A stretch of DNA of 15,652 nucleotides from DASUZB01 sp036377075 (GCA_036377075.1 DASUZB010000176.1:1-15652), one strand, 5' to 3'. Positions 6,129-14,900 are shown, counted from the first letter of the stretch. The notes: generated from the letters alone by a model not told the origin. A program made the numbers and translations.

Positions 6129-6998
6129 ATGTACCCGGCGAGCTTCGAGTACTCCGCACCGGTCACTCTCGACGAGGCGCTCGCGATCCTGGACCAGCAC
6201 GGGGATGAGGCGAAGCTGCTGGCGGGCGGTCAGAGCCTGATCCCGCTGATGAAGCTCCGCTTCGCGGCTCCGGGCATGCTGGTCGACCTCAACCGTATCC
6301 CGGGGCTGGACGGCCTCGCCGAGCGGGACGGCTACCTGCACATCGGCCCGCTGGTGCGGCACCGCGCCTGCGAGCGGTCGGAGCTGCTGCGGCAGCGCTA
6401 CGGCGTGCTCGCCGAGACGGCGCCGCAGATCTCCGACCCGATCGTGCGCAACCTCGGCACCGTGGCCGGCTCGCTGGCGCACGCGGACCCGCAGGGCGAC
6501 TGGGGCTCGGCGCTGCTGGCGGCCGGCGGCGAGGTGGAGGCACGGTCGTCGGCCGGCACGCGCACGATCCCGCTGGCCGACTTCTTCCGCGGCCCCTTCG
6601 AGAGCGCGCTCGAGCCGACCGAGGTGATCACCTCGGTGCGGGTCCCGTCGCCGACGGGGCGGAGCTTCGGTACCTACCTCAAGCTGGAGCGCAAGGTCGG
6701 CGACTTCGCCACCGTCGGGGTGGCGGTGCAGCTCGACTTCGACGACGGGCGGGTCGGGCGTGCCGGCATCGCCCTCACCGCCGTGGCGCCGACCACCATG
6801 GCCGCCACCGAGGCGGCCGACTCCCTCGCCGGCGCCGAGCTCGACGAGGGAACGATCGCGCAGGCGGCCAGGCTGGCCGCGCAGGCGGCGCAGCCGCGCA
6901 GCGACCTGCGCGGCAGCGCCGACTACAAACGCCGGGTGGTGCAGGTGTTCACCGAGCGGGCCTTGCGCGAGGCCGCGGGGACAGCGCGGGCCGCCTAG
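6129..6998 (+). CDS. coxM: aerobic CO dehydrogenase medium (FAD-binding) subunit
   Basis: A 289-aa flavoprotein subunit that takes electrons from the FeS subunit and passes them to quinone or another respiratory acceptor. The two FAD-pyrophosphate motifs of the xanthine dehydrogenase/CODH family are present: AGGQS at 32-36, continuing SLIPLMKLR, and TVAGS at 111-115, continuing LAHADPQGDW. ISDPIVRNLG precedes the second, and the C-terminal CO_deh_flav_C domain (about 175-280) ends in SDYKRRVVQVFTERAL-like sequence. The start is ATG at 6129 after a purine-rich GGGGAGGGGAGG. An upstream in-frame start at 6054 has no ribosome-binding site and would lie inside the promoter. It is first in an operon of order M-S-L, as in classical form I cox clusters. 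An 86-nt gap separates it from coxS. Confidence 0.95.
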   Translation: MYPASFEYSAPVTLDEALAILDQHGDEAKLLAGGQSLIPLMKLRFAAPGMLVDLNRIPGLDGLAERDGYLHIGPLVRHRACERSELLRQRYGVLAETAPQISDPIVRNLGTVAGSLAHADPQGDWGSALLAAGGEVEARSSAGTRTIPLADFFRGPFESALEPTEVITSVRVPSPTGRSFGTYLKLERKVGDFATVGVAVQLDFDDGRVGRAGIALTAVAPTTMAATEAADSLAGAELDEGTIAQAARLAAQAAQPRSDLRGSADYKRRVVQVFTERALREAAGTARAA

Positions 6999-7084
6999 GG
7001 GCGACCCCAGCGGTAGCCGTACGGGGCGGCATGCCGGGGCGACGAGCGGAACGGTCGGACGATCCGTGAAGAAGGGCGGGCAGC

Positions 7085-7579
7085 GTGAAACAGAAGATCA
7101 CGGTCTCGGTCAACGGTCAGCGGCGCTCCGCCGAGGTGGAGCCGCGCCTGTTGCTGGTGCACCTCCTGCGCGACACGCTCGGCCTGACCGGCACCCACGT
7201 CGGCTGCGACACCACCAGCTGCGGCGCGTGCACCGTGCTGCTGGACGGGATGCCGATCAAGTCGTGCACGTTCTTCGCGGTCCAGGCCGACGGCCGCGAG
7301 GTGACCACGGTGGAGGGACTGGCGAGCGACGGCCAGCTCCACCCGGTGCAGGAGGGCTTCAAGCAGGAGCACGGCCTGCAGTGCGGCTTCTGCACCCCGG
7401 CGATGCTGCTGGTGTCGGCGGCACTGCTCGAGGAGAACCCGGAACCGACGGAGCAGGACGTCCGCTGGGCCATCTCGGGGAACGTCTGCCGCTGCACCGG
7501 CTACCAGAACATCGTCAAGGCGGTGCAGTGGGCGGCGGAGAAGAAGCGGTCGGACCAGACCGCTGCGGCGACGGGCTGA
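7085..7579 (+). CDS. coxS: aerobic CO dehydrogenase small [2Fe-2S] subunit
   Basis: A 164-aa iron-sulfur subunit. The N-terminal plant-ferredoxin-type cluster is held by Cys41, Cys46, Cys49 and Cys61 (GCDTTSCGACTV ... KSC). The C-terminal four-helix domain binds the second [2Fe-2S] cluster through Cys100, Cys103, Cys135 and Cys137 (CGFC ... CRCTGYQNIV). All eight ligands are present. It relays electrons from the Mo/Cu site in CoxL to FAD in CoxM. The GTG start at 7085 follows a weak purine-rich stretch (GAAGAAGGGCGGG). coxL begins 10 nt after the stop. Confidence 0.96.
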   Translation: MKQKITVSVNGQRRSAEVEPRLLLVHLLRDTLGLTGTHVGCDTTSCGACTVLLDGMPIKSCTFFAVQADGREVTTVEGLASDGQLHPVQEGFKQEHGLQCGFCTPAMLLVSAALLEENPEPTEQDVRWAISGNVCRCTGYQNIVKAVQWAAEKKRSDQTAAATG

Positions 7580-7589
7580 GGGGCGCGAG

Positions 7590-9937
<2,348 letters not shown>

Positions 9938-9941
<4 letters not shown>

Positions 9942-10828
9942 GCGGCCCGGACGACCCCCTGCTGCTGGCGGCGCGGCTGTCGCAGCAGGGGGAGGCGTAC
10001 GCCATGGCCACGGTGGTCAGGGTGCTGCGGCCAGCCTCGGCCAGGCGCGCCGACCGGGCGCTGGTCACGCCCGACGGCAGCCTCCACGGATGGATCGGCG
10101 GCGCCTGCTCGGAGCCGCTGGTGGTGCGCGAGGCGCTGCGCGCGCTCGCCGACGGCGAGCCGCGCCTGGTCCGCATCTGCCCGCCCGGCTCCGCTCCCGA
10201 GGCGGCCGACGACGTGGTCGTCGCCGAGAGCACCTGCGCCTCCGAGGGCACCGTCGAGGTGCTGGTCGAGCCGCACTTGCCGGCCCCGCTGCTGGCGGTG
10301 GTCGGCGACAGCCCGGCGGCGCGGACGCTCGGCGAGCTGGCACGCGCGGTCGGCTGGCGCGTCGCGACCGGCGTGGACGTCCAGGCGGACGCGGTGGTGG
10401 TGGCGGCGATGGGCCAGGGCGACGAGAAGGGCGCGCTCGAGGCCGCCCTGGGCGGCGGTGCCGGCTACGTCGGCCTGGTCGCCAGCGCCCGCCGCGCCGC
10501 CGCGGTGGCCGCCGAGCTGCGCGCCCGCGGGCTCGACGAGCAGACCCTCGCGCGCCTGCACAGCCCCGCCGGCCTCGACCTCGGCCCGTGCACGCAGGAG
10601 GAGATCGCGGTCGCGATCCTCGCGGAGCTGGTCGGGTGGCGCCACGCCGGCGGCGGCGCGCGCCCGGCGCGCGCCGCCGAGGCGGTCGACCCGGTCTGCG
10701 GCATGACCGTGGCGGTCCAGGGCGCCAAGGCGACCGCCCTCCACGAGGGCACCGTCTACCACTTTTGTTCCCCGGACTGCCGCGCCCGGTTCGTCGCGGA
10801 TCCGGGGAGGTACCTGGCGGCCGGCTGA
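9938..10828 (+). CDS. XdhC/CoxF-family maturation protein fused to a YHS domain
   Basis: A 296-aa protein with three parts. Residues about 8-80 are an XdhC/CoxI N-terminal domain with the GGACSEP motif at 54-60. Residues about 117-235 are the XdhC Rossmann domain, with GYVGLVASARRAA at 176-188, SPAGLDLGPCT, and EEIAVAILAELV. Residues 250-293 are a YHS domain (DPVCGMTV ... YHFCSPDCRARFVADPGRYL) with Cys254, Cys277 and Cys281. XdhC proteins bind the molybdenum cofactor and support its sulfuration before insertion. YHS domains occur in metal-handling proteins, including copper ATPases. The fusion therefore suits maturation of the Mo-S-Cu centre. The ATG overlaps the coxL stop (ATGA), so translation is coupled. 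Family assignment is solid, and the copper role is inference. Confidence 0.9.
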
Positions 10829-10842
10829 GTCAGCCGGCCGCC
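10816..10842. terminator. perfect hairpin between convergent cox operon and DNA glycosylase
   Basis: GGCGGCCGGCTG (10816-10827) and CAGCCGGCCGCC (10831-10842) form a 12-bp stem with a 3-nt loop. It covers both stop codons, which are 1 nt apart. The symmetry suits bidirectional termination, though no T-tract flanks it. Confidence 0.6.
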
Positions 10843-11810
10843 TCGGGTGAGGGGGCCGCGGCGGTGACGCGCTCCGCCGGGGTGCCGGTCGTCGGGGCGG
10901 TCTGGGCGGCGACCCAGTCGTGCGTGAGCAGGAGCCAGAAGGCGAGGCCGCCGTAGCGGCCGTAGCGGCGGAAGCGCCGCAGGATGGTGGCGTCCGCGGC
11001 CTTGCGGCCGTTGACGCGCGCGTAGGTGGGGCGGGTCCACGAGTCCAGGATCAGCCGCGAGTGGCGGCCGAGCAGCATCATGACGTGCGCGGCGGCGTAC
11101 GGGCCGACCCCGGGCAGGGCGAGCAGGCGCGTGGCGACCTCGTCGTCGGGCAGCTCGTCCGCCGGCGTCCGGCGGAGCGCCTCGAGGTCGACCGCGCCCG
11201 CCGCCACCGACGCCGCCAGGCCCCGGAGGTAGGCTCCGCGGTAGCCGGCGCGGACGGCGTCGCGGTAGAAGGACTCGGGCGCCTCGGCCATCGCCGCCGG
11301 GGTGGGGAAGGCGTTGCCGAAGCCGCCCGCCGAGCGCTCCCCGAGCTGCTCGACCAGCGCGGTCACCATACGGACCGTCGCCGACCAGGCGCAGTTGGTG
11401 GTGCAGATGGTCTTGACGACGTCCTCGAACACGGTCGGGCTGCGCAGCATGCGGCCGGCACCGGTGGCGACCCAGGCGAGGCGCGGGTCCTTCGCCGCCA
11501 GGCGGTAGAAGCCGCTCAGGTCCTCGTCCAGGTTGAGCATGCCGCGGACGGTCGCCAGCAGCTCGTCGGCGACGGCAACCGACGGCGCCGGGCCGAGCAC
11601 CTCCACCCGCGCCGCGGTGCTGCCGTCCTCGGCGATCACGATGGTGCGCGGCCTGGACCGGCCAAGCCGCAGGGTGGTCCGTAGCGACCGGCCCGGCTCG
11701 TCGAGCACGGCCGGCGGCAGGCTCGCGATGCCGTGGGAGACGAGCGTCCGCCACAGGTCGACCGGCTCGCCCTGCGGCCCCGCCAGCGGCAGGACCAGCG
11801 ACACCCCCAC
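10830..11810 (-). CDS. HhH-GPD superfamily DNA glycosylase (AlkA-like)
   Basis: A 326-aa base-excision repair glycosylase. The helix-hairpin-helix is LPGVGPYAA at 232-240, followed by AHVMMLLGRHSRLILDSW, where Asp256 is the conserved catalytic aspartate. The Lys used by bifunctional enzymes such as OGG1/Nth is replaced (GPY), so a monofunctional glycosylase is expected. A beta-rich N-terminal domain (1-95) with LVLPLAGPQGEPVDLWRTLVSHG precedes the helical domain. No cysteine cluster for a [4Fe-4S] centre is seen at the C-terminus. The substrate (alkylated or oxidised base) is not determinable. I chose GTG at 11810, which has AGGAGG exactly 6 nt upstream. GTG at 11804 is possible. The open frame extends further upstream to 11996 but would overlap the divergent bpa gene. 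Confidence 0.87.
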   Translation of the reverse strand: MGVSLVLPLAGPQGEPVDLWRTLVSHGIASLPPAVLDEPGRSLRTTLRLGRSRPRTIVIAEDGSTAARVEVLGPAPSVAVADELLATVRGMLNLDEDLSGFYRLAAKDPRLAWVATGAGRMLRSPTVFEDVVKTICTTNCAWSATVRMVTALVEQLGERSAGGFGNAFPTPAAMAEAPESFYRDAVRAGYRGAYLRGLAASVAAGAVDLEALRRTPADELPDDEVATRLLALPGVGPYAAAHVMMLLGRHSRLILDSWTRPTYARVNGRKAADATILRRFRRYGRYGGLAFWLLLTHDWVAAQTAPTTGTPAERVTAAAPSPEAAG

Positions 11811-11862
11811 GCGCACCCTCCTACGGAACTCTCGGTGGGCCACCGCCGCCCACCCACCTCGC

Positions 11863-11930
11863 CTTGCCGTGGCATTCTGCCCGGAACCCGGGACGGGCCG
11901 GTACTTGGCAGAAGTGGCACTTGCCGTGGC
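11863..11930. repeat. direct and inverted repeats in divergent glycosylase/bpa intergenic region
   Basis: CTTGCCGTGGC occurs at 11863-11873 and 11920-11930 as an exact 11-nt direct repeat. Between the copies lies an inverted repeat, TTCTGCC (11875-11881) and GGCAGAA (11907-11913). The 140-nt region must carry both promoters, so these are candidate regulatory sites. I could not place convincing -35/-10 pairs. Confidence 0.45.
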
Positions 11931-11950
11931 GGTGTGGGCAAGATGGGGAC

Positions 11951-12460
11951 ATGAGCGAGCAGACGCCCGACCGTCCTTCCGAAGGCGAGCGGTCACAGCC
12001 GGTCGCCGGCATGGTGGTCCGGCCGTCCGGCGAGCCGGAGGCGGCCGACACGGAGCTGCACGAGGCCGTGTCCAGCCCGGCCAAGGTGATGCGCATCGGT
12101 TCGATGGTGCGCCAGCTCCTCGAGGAGGTCAGGCACGCCCCGCTGGACGAGGCGGGACGGGCGCGCATGCGCGAGATCTACGACACCTCCGTGCGCGAGC
12201 TGGCCGGCGGGCTCTCGCCCGACCTGGCCGAGGAGCTCGGGCGGGTGACCAAGCCCTTCCAGCAGGGCACGCCGAGCGAGGCCGAGCTTCGCGTGGCCCA
12301 GGCCCAGCTGGTCGGCTGGCTCGAGGGCCTCTTCCACGGCATCCAGGCCACCCTGTTCGCGCAGCAGATGGCCGCGCGCAACCAGCTCGAGGAGATGCGC
12401 AAGCGCGCCCTACCGGCGCGCGAGCGGGACGACTCGGGCAGCCCCGGCCTGTACCTGTAG
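11951..12460 (+). CDS. bpa: bacterial proteasome activator (Bpa, DUF2587)
   Basis: A 169-aa ATP-independent activator of the actinobacterial 20S proteasome. Its four-helix-bundle subunits form a dodecameric ring in the family and dock by their C-termini on the proteasome alpha ring. Evidence: the DUF2587 core at about 38-150 (AVSSPAKVMRIGSMVRQLLEEVRHAPLDE ... RMREIYDTSVREL ... ELARVT-like, LVGWLEGLFHGIQATLFAQQMAARNQLEEMR) and the terminal GLYL at 166-169, matching the GxYL docking motif with Leu for the more usual Gln. The N-terminal 35 residues are polar and disordered. The ATG at 11951 has only GATGGGG upstream as ribosome-binding site. This gene implies that the organism has a proteasome. 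No proteasome or Pup genes are in the window. Confidence 0.93.
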   Translation: MSEQTPDRPSEGERSQPVAGMVVRPSGEPEAADTELHEAVSSPAKVMRIGSMVRQLLEEVRHAPLDEAGRARMREIYDTSVRELAGGLSPDLAEELGRVTKPFQQGTPSEAELRVAQAQLVGWLEGLFHGIQATLFAQQMAARNQLEEMRKRALPARERDDSGSPGLYL

Positions 12461-12484
12461 GCCCGCCCCGTCACCGTTCGCGTG

Positions 12485-12560
12485 GCCGGCGCATGCCCGC
12501 GTTCCTTGGCACCCCTCGGATCAGAGGAACTAACGGGGAGGTAGGCGGGCATCGGCCGGC
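12485..12560. other. nested inverted repeats between bpa and padR-like gene
   Basis: ATGCCCGC (12493-12500) and GCGGGCAT (12545-12552) are 8-bp perfect arms. Directly inside them are GTTCCT (12501-12506) and AGGAAC (12525-12530). Outside, GCCGG (12485-12489) can pair with CCGGC (12556-12560). The set folds as one branched stem. It could terminate bpa, act as a leader of the regulator gene, or be an operator. It lacks a T-tract. Confidence 0.4.
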
Positions 12561-12699
12561 GTGCTACCGGGTTCTTACGTGTGGGACCGCTCTGTGTGAC
12601 CACCGTGGACCCTCGGCGTCACCCAAACGCCCGACCAGGAGGAGGCGGACGATTTACCGGGACGCACTCGCAGGACGCACGCCCAAGAAAAGGGTCTCC

Positions 12700-13017
12700 A
12701 TGAGCATCGATCCCTCAGAGCTCGGACGATTCTCAGACCCGTCGCTCCTCATCTTGTCGAGCCTCGCGGACGGGCCCAAGCACGGCTATGCCATCACCAA
12801 GGACATCGAGCACTTCGCGAGCGTGTCCCTTGGTCCCGGCACCCTGTACGGCGCCCTCGCTCGCCTGGAGCAGCGCAAGCTGATCGAGCCGCTGCCGTCC
12901 GACGACCGGCGCCGGCCCTACCGCCTCACCGCGCTGGGTGCCGCCGTGCTCCAGGCCCAGCTCACTGGCCTGCACCGCTTCGCAACCACCGGCCTGCAGC
13001 GTCTCGCGACCGCTTGA
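12700..13017 (+). CDS. PadR-like winged-helix transcriptional regulator
   Basis: A 105-aa protein consisting of a PadR N-terminal winged helix: LLILSSLADGPKHGYAITKDIE at 16-37, LGPGTLYGALARLEQRKLIEPL at 44-65, then the wing DDRRRPYRLTALGAAVL at 68-84 and a short C-terminal helix for dimerisation. It has no effector domain, like short PadR-s1 members. PadR proteins usually repress adjacent or detoxification genes through inverted repeats. The nearest downstream gene is the membrane protein at 13254. The ATG at 12700 has AAAAGGG upstream. A 239-nt gap from bpa and a hairpin after the stop suggest a monocistronic transcript. Confidence 0.9.
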   Translation: MSIDPSELGRFSDPSLLILSSLADGPKHGYAITKDIEHFASVSLGPGTLYGALARLEQRKLIEPLPSDDRRRPYRLTALGAAVLQAQLTGLHRFATTGLQRLATA

Positions 13018-13022
13018 GCTCG

Positions 13023-13071
13023 CACCGGACCGCCGGCCCCGACCCAGCGCGGCGCCGGCGGTCGTCCGGTG
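13023..13071 (+). terminator. long GC-rich hairpin after padR-like gene
   Basis: CACCGG (13023-13028) pairs with CCGGTG (13066-13071), and ACCGCCGGC (13029-13037) pairs with GCCGGCGGT (13054-13062). This gives a 15-bp stem with one 3-nt bulge and a 16-nt loop, starting 6 nt after the stop codon. There is no T-tract. It is a likely terminator or transcript-end stabiliser. Confidence 0.55.
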
Positions 13072-13139
13072 GCCGACGGACCCCGGACGGAAGCTGGCCG
13101 CTCGGCAGAATTGCTGAGGGTTGATACGGACCGCCACGC

Positions 13140-13215
13140 GGCTTCGCCAGGACGTAAGCCGGGCAAGCAAGGCTTGGAAGGTCCGGGGTTCGGGGTCCCC
13201 AGCGGGTAGCCCCGG
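13140..13215 (+). other. structured leader with mutually exclusive hairpins
   Basis: AAGCC at 13156-13160 can pair upstream with GGCTT (full arms CGGCTT 13140-13145 and AAGCCG 13156-13161) or downstream with GGCTT (13171-13175), but not both. A second hairpin follows, CCGGGG (13183-13188) with CCCCGG (13210-13215), around GGGGTCCCC. The element ends about 40 nt before the next start codon. It resembles a cis-regulatory leader in arrangement, but I cannot assign it to a known riboswitch class. Confidence 0.3.
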
Positions 13216-13253
13216 ATGGACAGCGGAACGGGCCACACGTCGACAGAGGTGGT

Positions 13254-13739
13254 GTGCCGTTGCCTCCGAACCTGGAAGGAACCAGGCCAGAGGTCGAGCA
13301 GTTGCGCCGCTGGTTCGAGCAGCGCGGTGGCACGCTCGCTTCGCTGCGTGACGGCATTGGCGCGACCTCGAACGCCGGGCGCAGCGCGGCCGTGTCCGGC
13401 GCCGACGAGGCCGCCGACCGGGGCGAGTCCGGGCGCTGGCTCAAGGTCGGCTTCGTGGTCAGCTTGGCCACGGTGCTGCTGACGACCGGCCTGCTGGCCG
13501 GTCACGCCTGGAGCGGTCGGCAGGCGGTCGAGACGCCCGCCCAGGCACCGGCGCGACCTCCGGTTACCCGGGTCGTGACCCGCGCCGTGGTCCCGCCGCC
13601 CTGCCTGGCCGCACTGAACCAAGGCGACCTGGTCATGCGCCTGCTCAGGGGGAATCCCCGCGACCCGAGGCTGGGCGGCGTGGTGCGGGTGTACCAGCGG
13701 TCGAGGGACGACTGCCGCAGGCAGGCTCCCCGCCGCTGA
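13254..13739 (+). CDS. single-pass membrane protein, hypothetical
   Basis: A 161-aa protein of unknown function. Residues 1-62 are a polar N-terminal region. Residues 63-85 (LKVGFVVSLATVLLTTGLLAGHA) are one hydrophobic helix. Residues 88-113 are a Pro/Ala linker, and the C-terminal segment about 114-161 contains Cys117 and Cys154 in the pattern C-LAALNQGDLVMRLL ... RVYQRSRDDC. The spacing would fit two helices closed by a disulfide, and the likely topology is N-in/C-out. Third codon positions are strongly G/C, which supports coding. The GTG at 13254 follows ACAGAGG. Starting at the overlapping GTG at 13252 would change frame. It lies downstream of the padR-like gene, but an intervening hairpin argues against one operon. 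Confidence 0.68.
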   Translation: MPLPPNLEGTRPEVEQLRRWFEQRGGTLASLRDGIGATSNAGRSAAVSGADEAADRGESGRWLKVGFVVSLATVLLTTGLLAGHAWSGRQAVETPAQAPARPPVTRVVTRAVVPPPCLAALNQGDLVMRLLRGNPRDPRLGGVVRVYQRSRDDCRRQAPRR

Positions 13740-13758
13740 CGGGTCCGGACGCCAAACG

Positions 13759-13810
13759 CCACGGTCACGCCGGGGGCGGCCCCTCCTCGACGCCCCTGAC
13801 GTGACCGTGG
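13759..13810 (+). terminator. 11-bp inverted repeat with nested hairpin after membrane protein gene
   Basis: CCACGGTCACG (13759-13769) and CGTGACCGTGG (13800-13810) are perfect arms. Nested inside are GGGGCG (13773-13778) and CGCCCC (13791-13796). The whole folds as one long stem 20 nt after the stop codon and probably marks the transcript end. A T-tract is lacking. Confidence 0.5.
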
Positions 13811-13829
13811 CTCGTTGCTGGCGAGGCCC

Positions 13830-13853
13830 GGGGTGGCCCCTCCTCGTCACCCC
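13830..13853. repeat. second copy of covarying hairpin
   Basis: GGGGTG (13830-13835), loop GCCCCTCCTCGT, CACCCC (13848-13853). The loop matches 11 of 12 bases of the hairpin at 13773-13796 (GCCCCTCCTCGA). The stem differs by a paired exchange: GGGGCG/CGCCCC there and GGGGTG/CACCCC here. Confidence 0.55.
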
Positions 13854-13880
13854 CGAACTCGCCCGCGCTTGCGGGTCTTG

Positions 13881-13999
13881 CCGCCGGCGATTCCGGGGGA
13901 CCGGTCCCGGAACCGCCGGCGATTCGACCGGTGGCCCCGGGGGACCGGTCCCGGGTGCCGCCGGTCTTCCCACGACCTCGGGGACCGGACCCGGGACCG
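13881..13999. repeat. three degenerate repeat units, each with a GGGACCGG palindrome
   Basis: Each unit begins CCGCCGG and ends in a palindrome. Unit starts are 13881, 13913 and 13958. The first two share CCGCCGGCGATTC exactly. The palindrome core CCGGGGGACCGGTCCCGG is identical at 13893-13910 and 13937-13954. A variant, CGGGGACCGGACCCGGG, is at 13979-13995. Core-to-core spacing is 44 and about 41 nt, near four helical turns. Confidence 0.6.
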
Positions 14000-14182
14000 C
14001 GAGGAATCCTGTGGGCTACCTTCCTCTTCGCAGGTGGCGGGGACGGTAGCGGCCGTGGCGGCCGCGGTACCGCAGTGACCGGGTGCTGACGGACCGAAGC
14101 AGCCTGCTCATCGTCCTTCGTGTTCCTTCCGTGGCGGACCATCGTGGCCGTTCAGTAGACAAGGCGATGGAGTAACCCCTGC

Positions 14183-14215
14183 CGATACGGCCCCGACCGC
14201 TCCGCGACCGTATCG
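14183..14215. promoter_or_regulatory. 8-bp inverted repeat upstream of tadA
   Basis: CGATACGG (14183-14190) and CCGTATCG (14208-14215) are perfect arms 17 nt apart, 127 nt before the tadA start. The centre-to-centre spacing of 25 bp and the sequence could serve as an operator or a hairpin. No T-tract follows directly. Confidence 0.35.
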
Positions 14216-14341
14216 AGACCGTCTTGTGATCTTGCCCGCCGACCCGGCACGTCCGGCCACTCGCGTGCGCATGTCGCGCCACTCCGCCTCCATCCCGACG
14301 GGTACCCTGCTGCCGACCAGCCGCGGGAGAAGGAGGCAGCG

Positions 14342-14848
14342 GTGACTTCCGAGATGAGCCGGCCGGGCGCCGCGCCACCGCCCGCCGGCTCGGCGGGTGA
14401 CGAGGACTGGATGCGGCTGGCGCTCGAGGAGGCGCGGGGCGCGCTCGGTCACGGCGACGTGCCGGTCGGCGCCGCGCTCGTGGGGGCGGACGGCACCCTG
14501 CTCGGGCGTGGCCGGAACCGGCGCGAGCAGCGCGCCGACCCCACCGCCCACGCGGAGCTCGAGGCCCTGCGCGCGGGCGCTGAAACCCTGGGGGGCTGGC
14601 GGCTGGACGGCACCACGCTGGTGGTCACCCTGGAGCCCTGCGCCATGTGCGCCGGTGCGCTCGTCCAGGCCCGGGTGGCACGGCTGGTGTTCGGCAGCGA
14701 CGATCCCAAGGCGGGCGCGGTGACCTCCCTGTGGGACCTGGTCCGCGACCCCCGCCTGCCGCACCGGATCGAGGTGCGCCGCGGCGTGCTGGCCGAGGAG
14801 TGCGCCGCCCTGCTCGGCTCCTTCTTCCGACAGCGCCGAAGCCCCTGA
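14342..14848 (+). CDS. tadA: tRNA adenosine(34) deaminase
   Basis: A 168-aa cytidine/deoxycytidylate deaminase-fold enzyme that converts adenosine to inosine at the wobble position of tRNA-Arg(ACG). The zinc site is complete: HAE at 70-72 gives the ligand His70 and proton-shuttle Glu72, and PCAMC at 99-103 gives Cys100 and Cys103. Other TadA motifs are DVPVGAALV at 39-47, GRGRNRREQRADPTAH at 55-70, and VFGSDDPKAGAVTSLWDL at 116-133. The GTG at 14342 has AAGGAGG at optimal spacing. An ATG four codons on is an alternative. The N-terminal 20 residues are a Pro/Ala-rich extension. Two tRNA-Ser genes follow on the same strand, a common actinobacterial arrangement. Confidence 0.95.
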   Translation: MTSEMSRPGAAPPPAGSAGDEDWMRLALEEARGALGHGDVPVGAALVGADGTLLGRGRNRREQRADPTAHAELEALRAGAETLGGWRLDGTTLVVTLEPCAMCAGALVQARVARLVFGSDDPKAGAVTSLWDLVRDPRLPHRIEVRRGVLAEECAALLGSFFRQRRSP

Positions 14849-14887
14849 CCACCACAATCGGCTCGCGGAGCCACCCAGGCCGTTCGC

Positions 14888-14893
14888 TATACT
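14888..14893 (+). promoter_or_regulatory. -10 box of tRNA-Ser(CGA) promoter
   Basis: TATACT ends 7 nt before the mature tRNA 5' end, so transcription would start at or just before the tRNA. No good -35 hexamer is visible at 17-nt spacing. The similar TACACT at 15023-15028 precedes the second tRNA gene by 7 nt. Confidence 0.5.
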
Positions 14894-14900
14894 GCCAGGC

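Larger units (their letters stand above)
13740..14341. other. 600-nt non-coding region rich in inverted repeats
   Basis: No frame here has convincing protein character. The minus-strand open frame across 13765-14142 is low-complexity Pro/Gly/Arg. The region holds an 11-bp inverted repeat, two related hairpins, three palindrome-containing units and a further 8-bp inverted repeat, listed separately. A Shine-Dalgarno for tadA (AAGGAGG, 14330-14336) closes it. GGTACCCT at 14301-14308 could hold the -10 of tadA, without a visible -35. Confidence 0.6.

Noticed and set aside
13130..13215. c-di-GMP-I or other known riboswitch
   Set aside because: Only a short GGACGTAAGCC resemblance. The conserved tetraloop-receptor and 3' pairing elements could not be found, so no class is assigned.
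13881..13999. CRISPR array
   Set aside because: Only three degenerate, palindromic units with spacers that are themselves partly repeated, unit lengths varying from 32 to 45 nt, and no cas genes.
13765..14142. 125-residue minus-strand frame with repeated EEGPP motifs
   Set aside because: The apparent peptide repeats arise from the covarying hairpins. The product is low-complexity Pro/Gly/Arg and has no good ribosome-binding site. An RNA/DNA-structure explanation is better.
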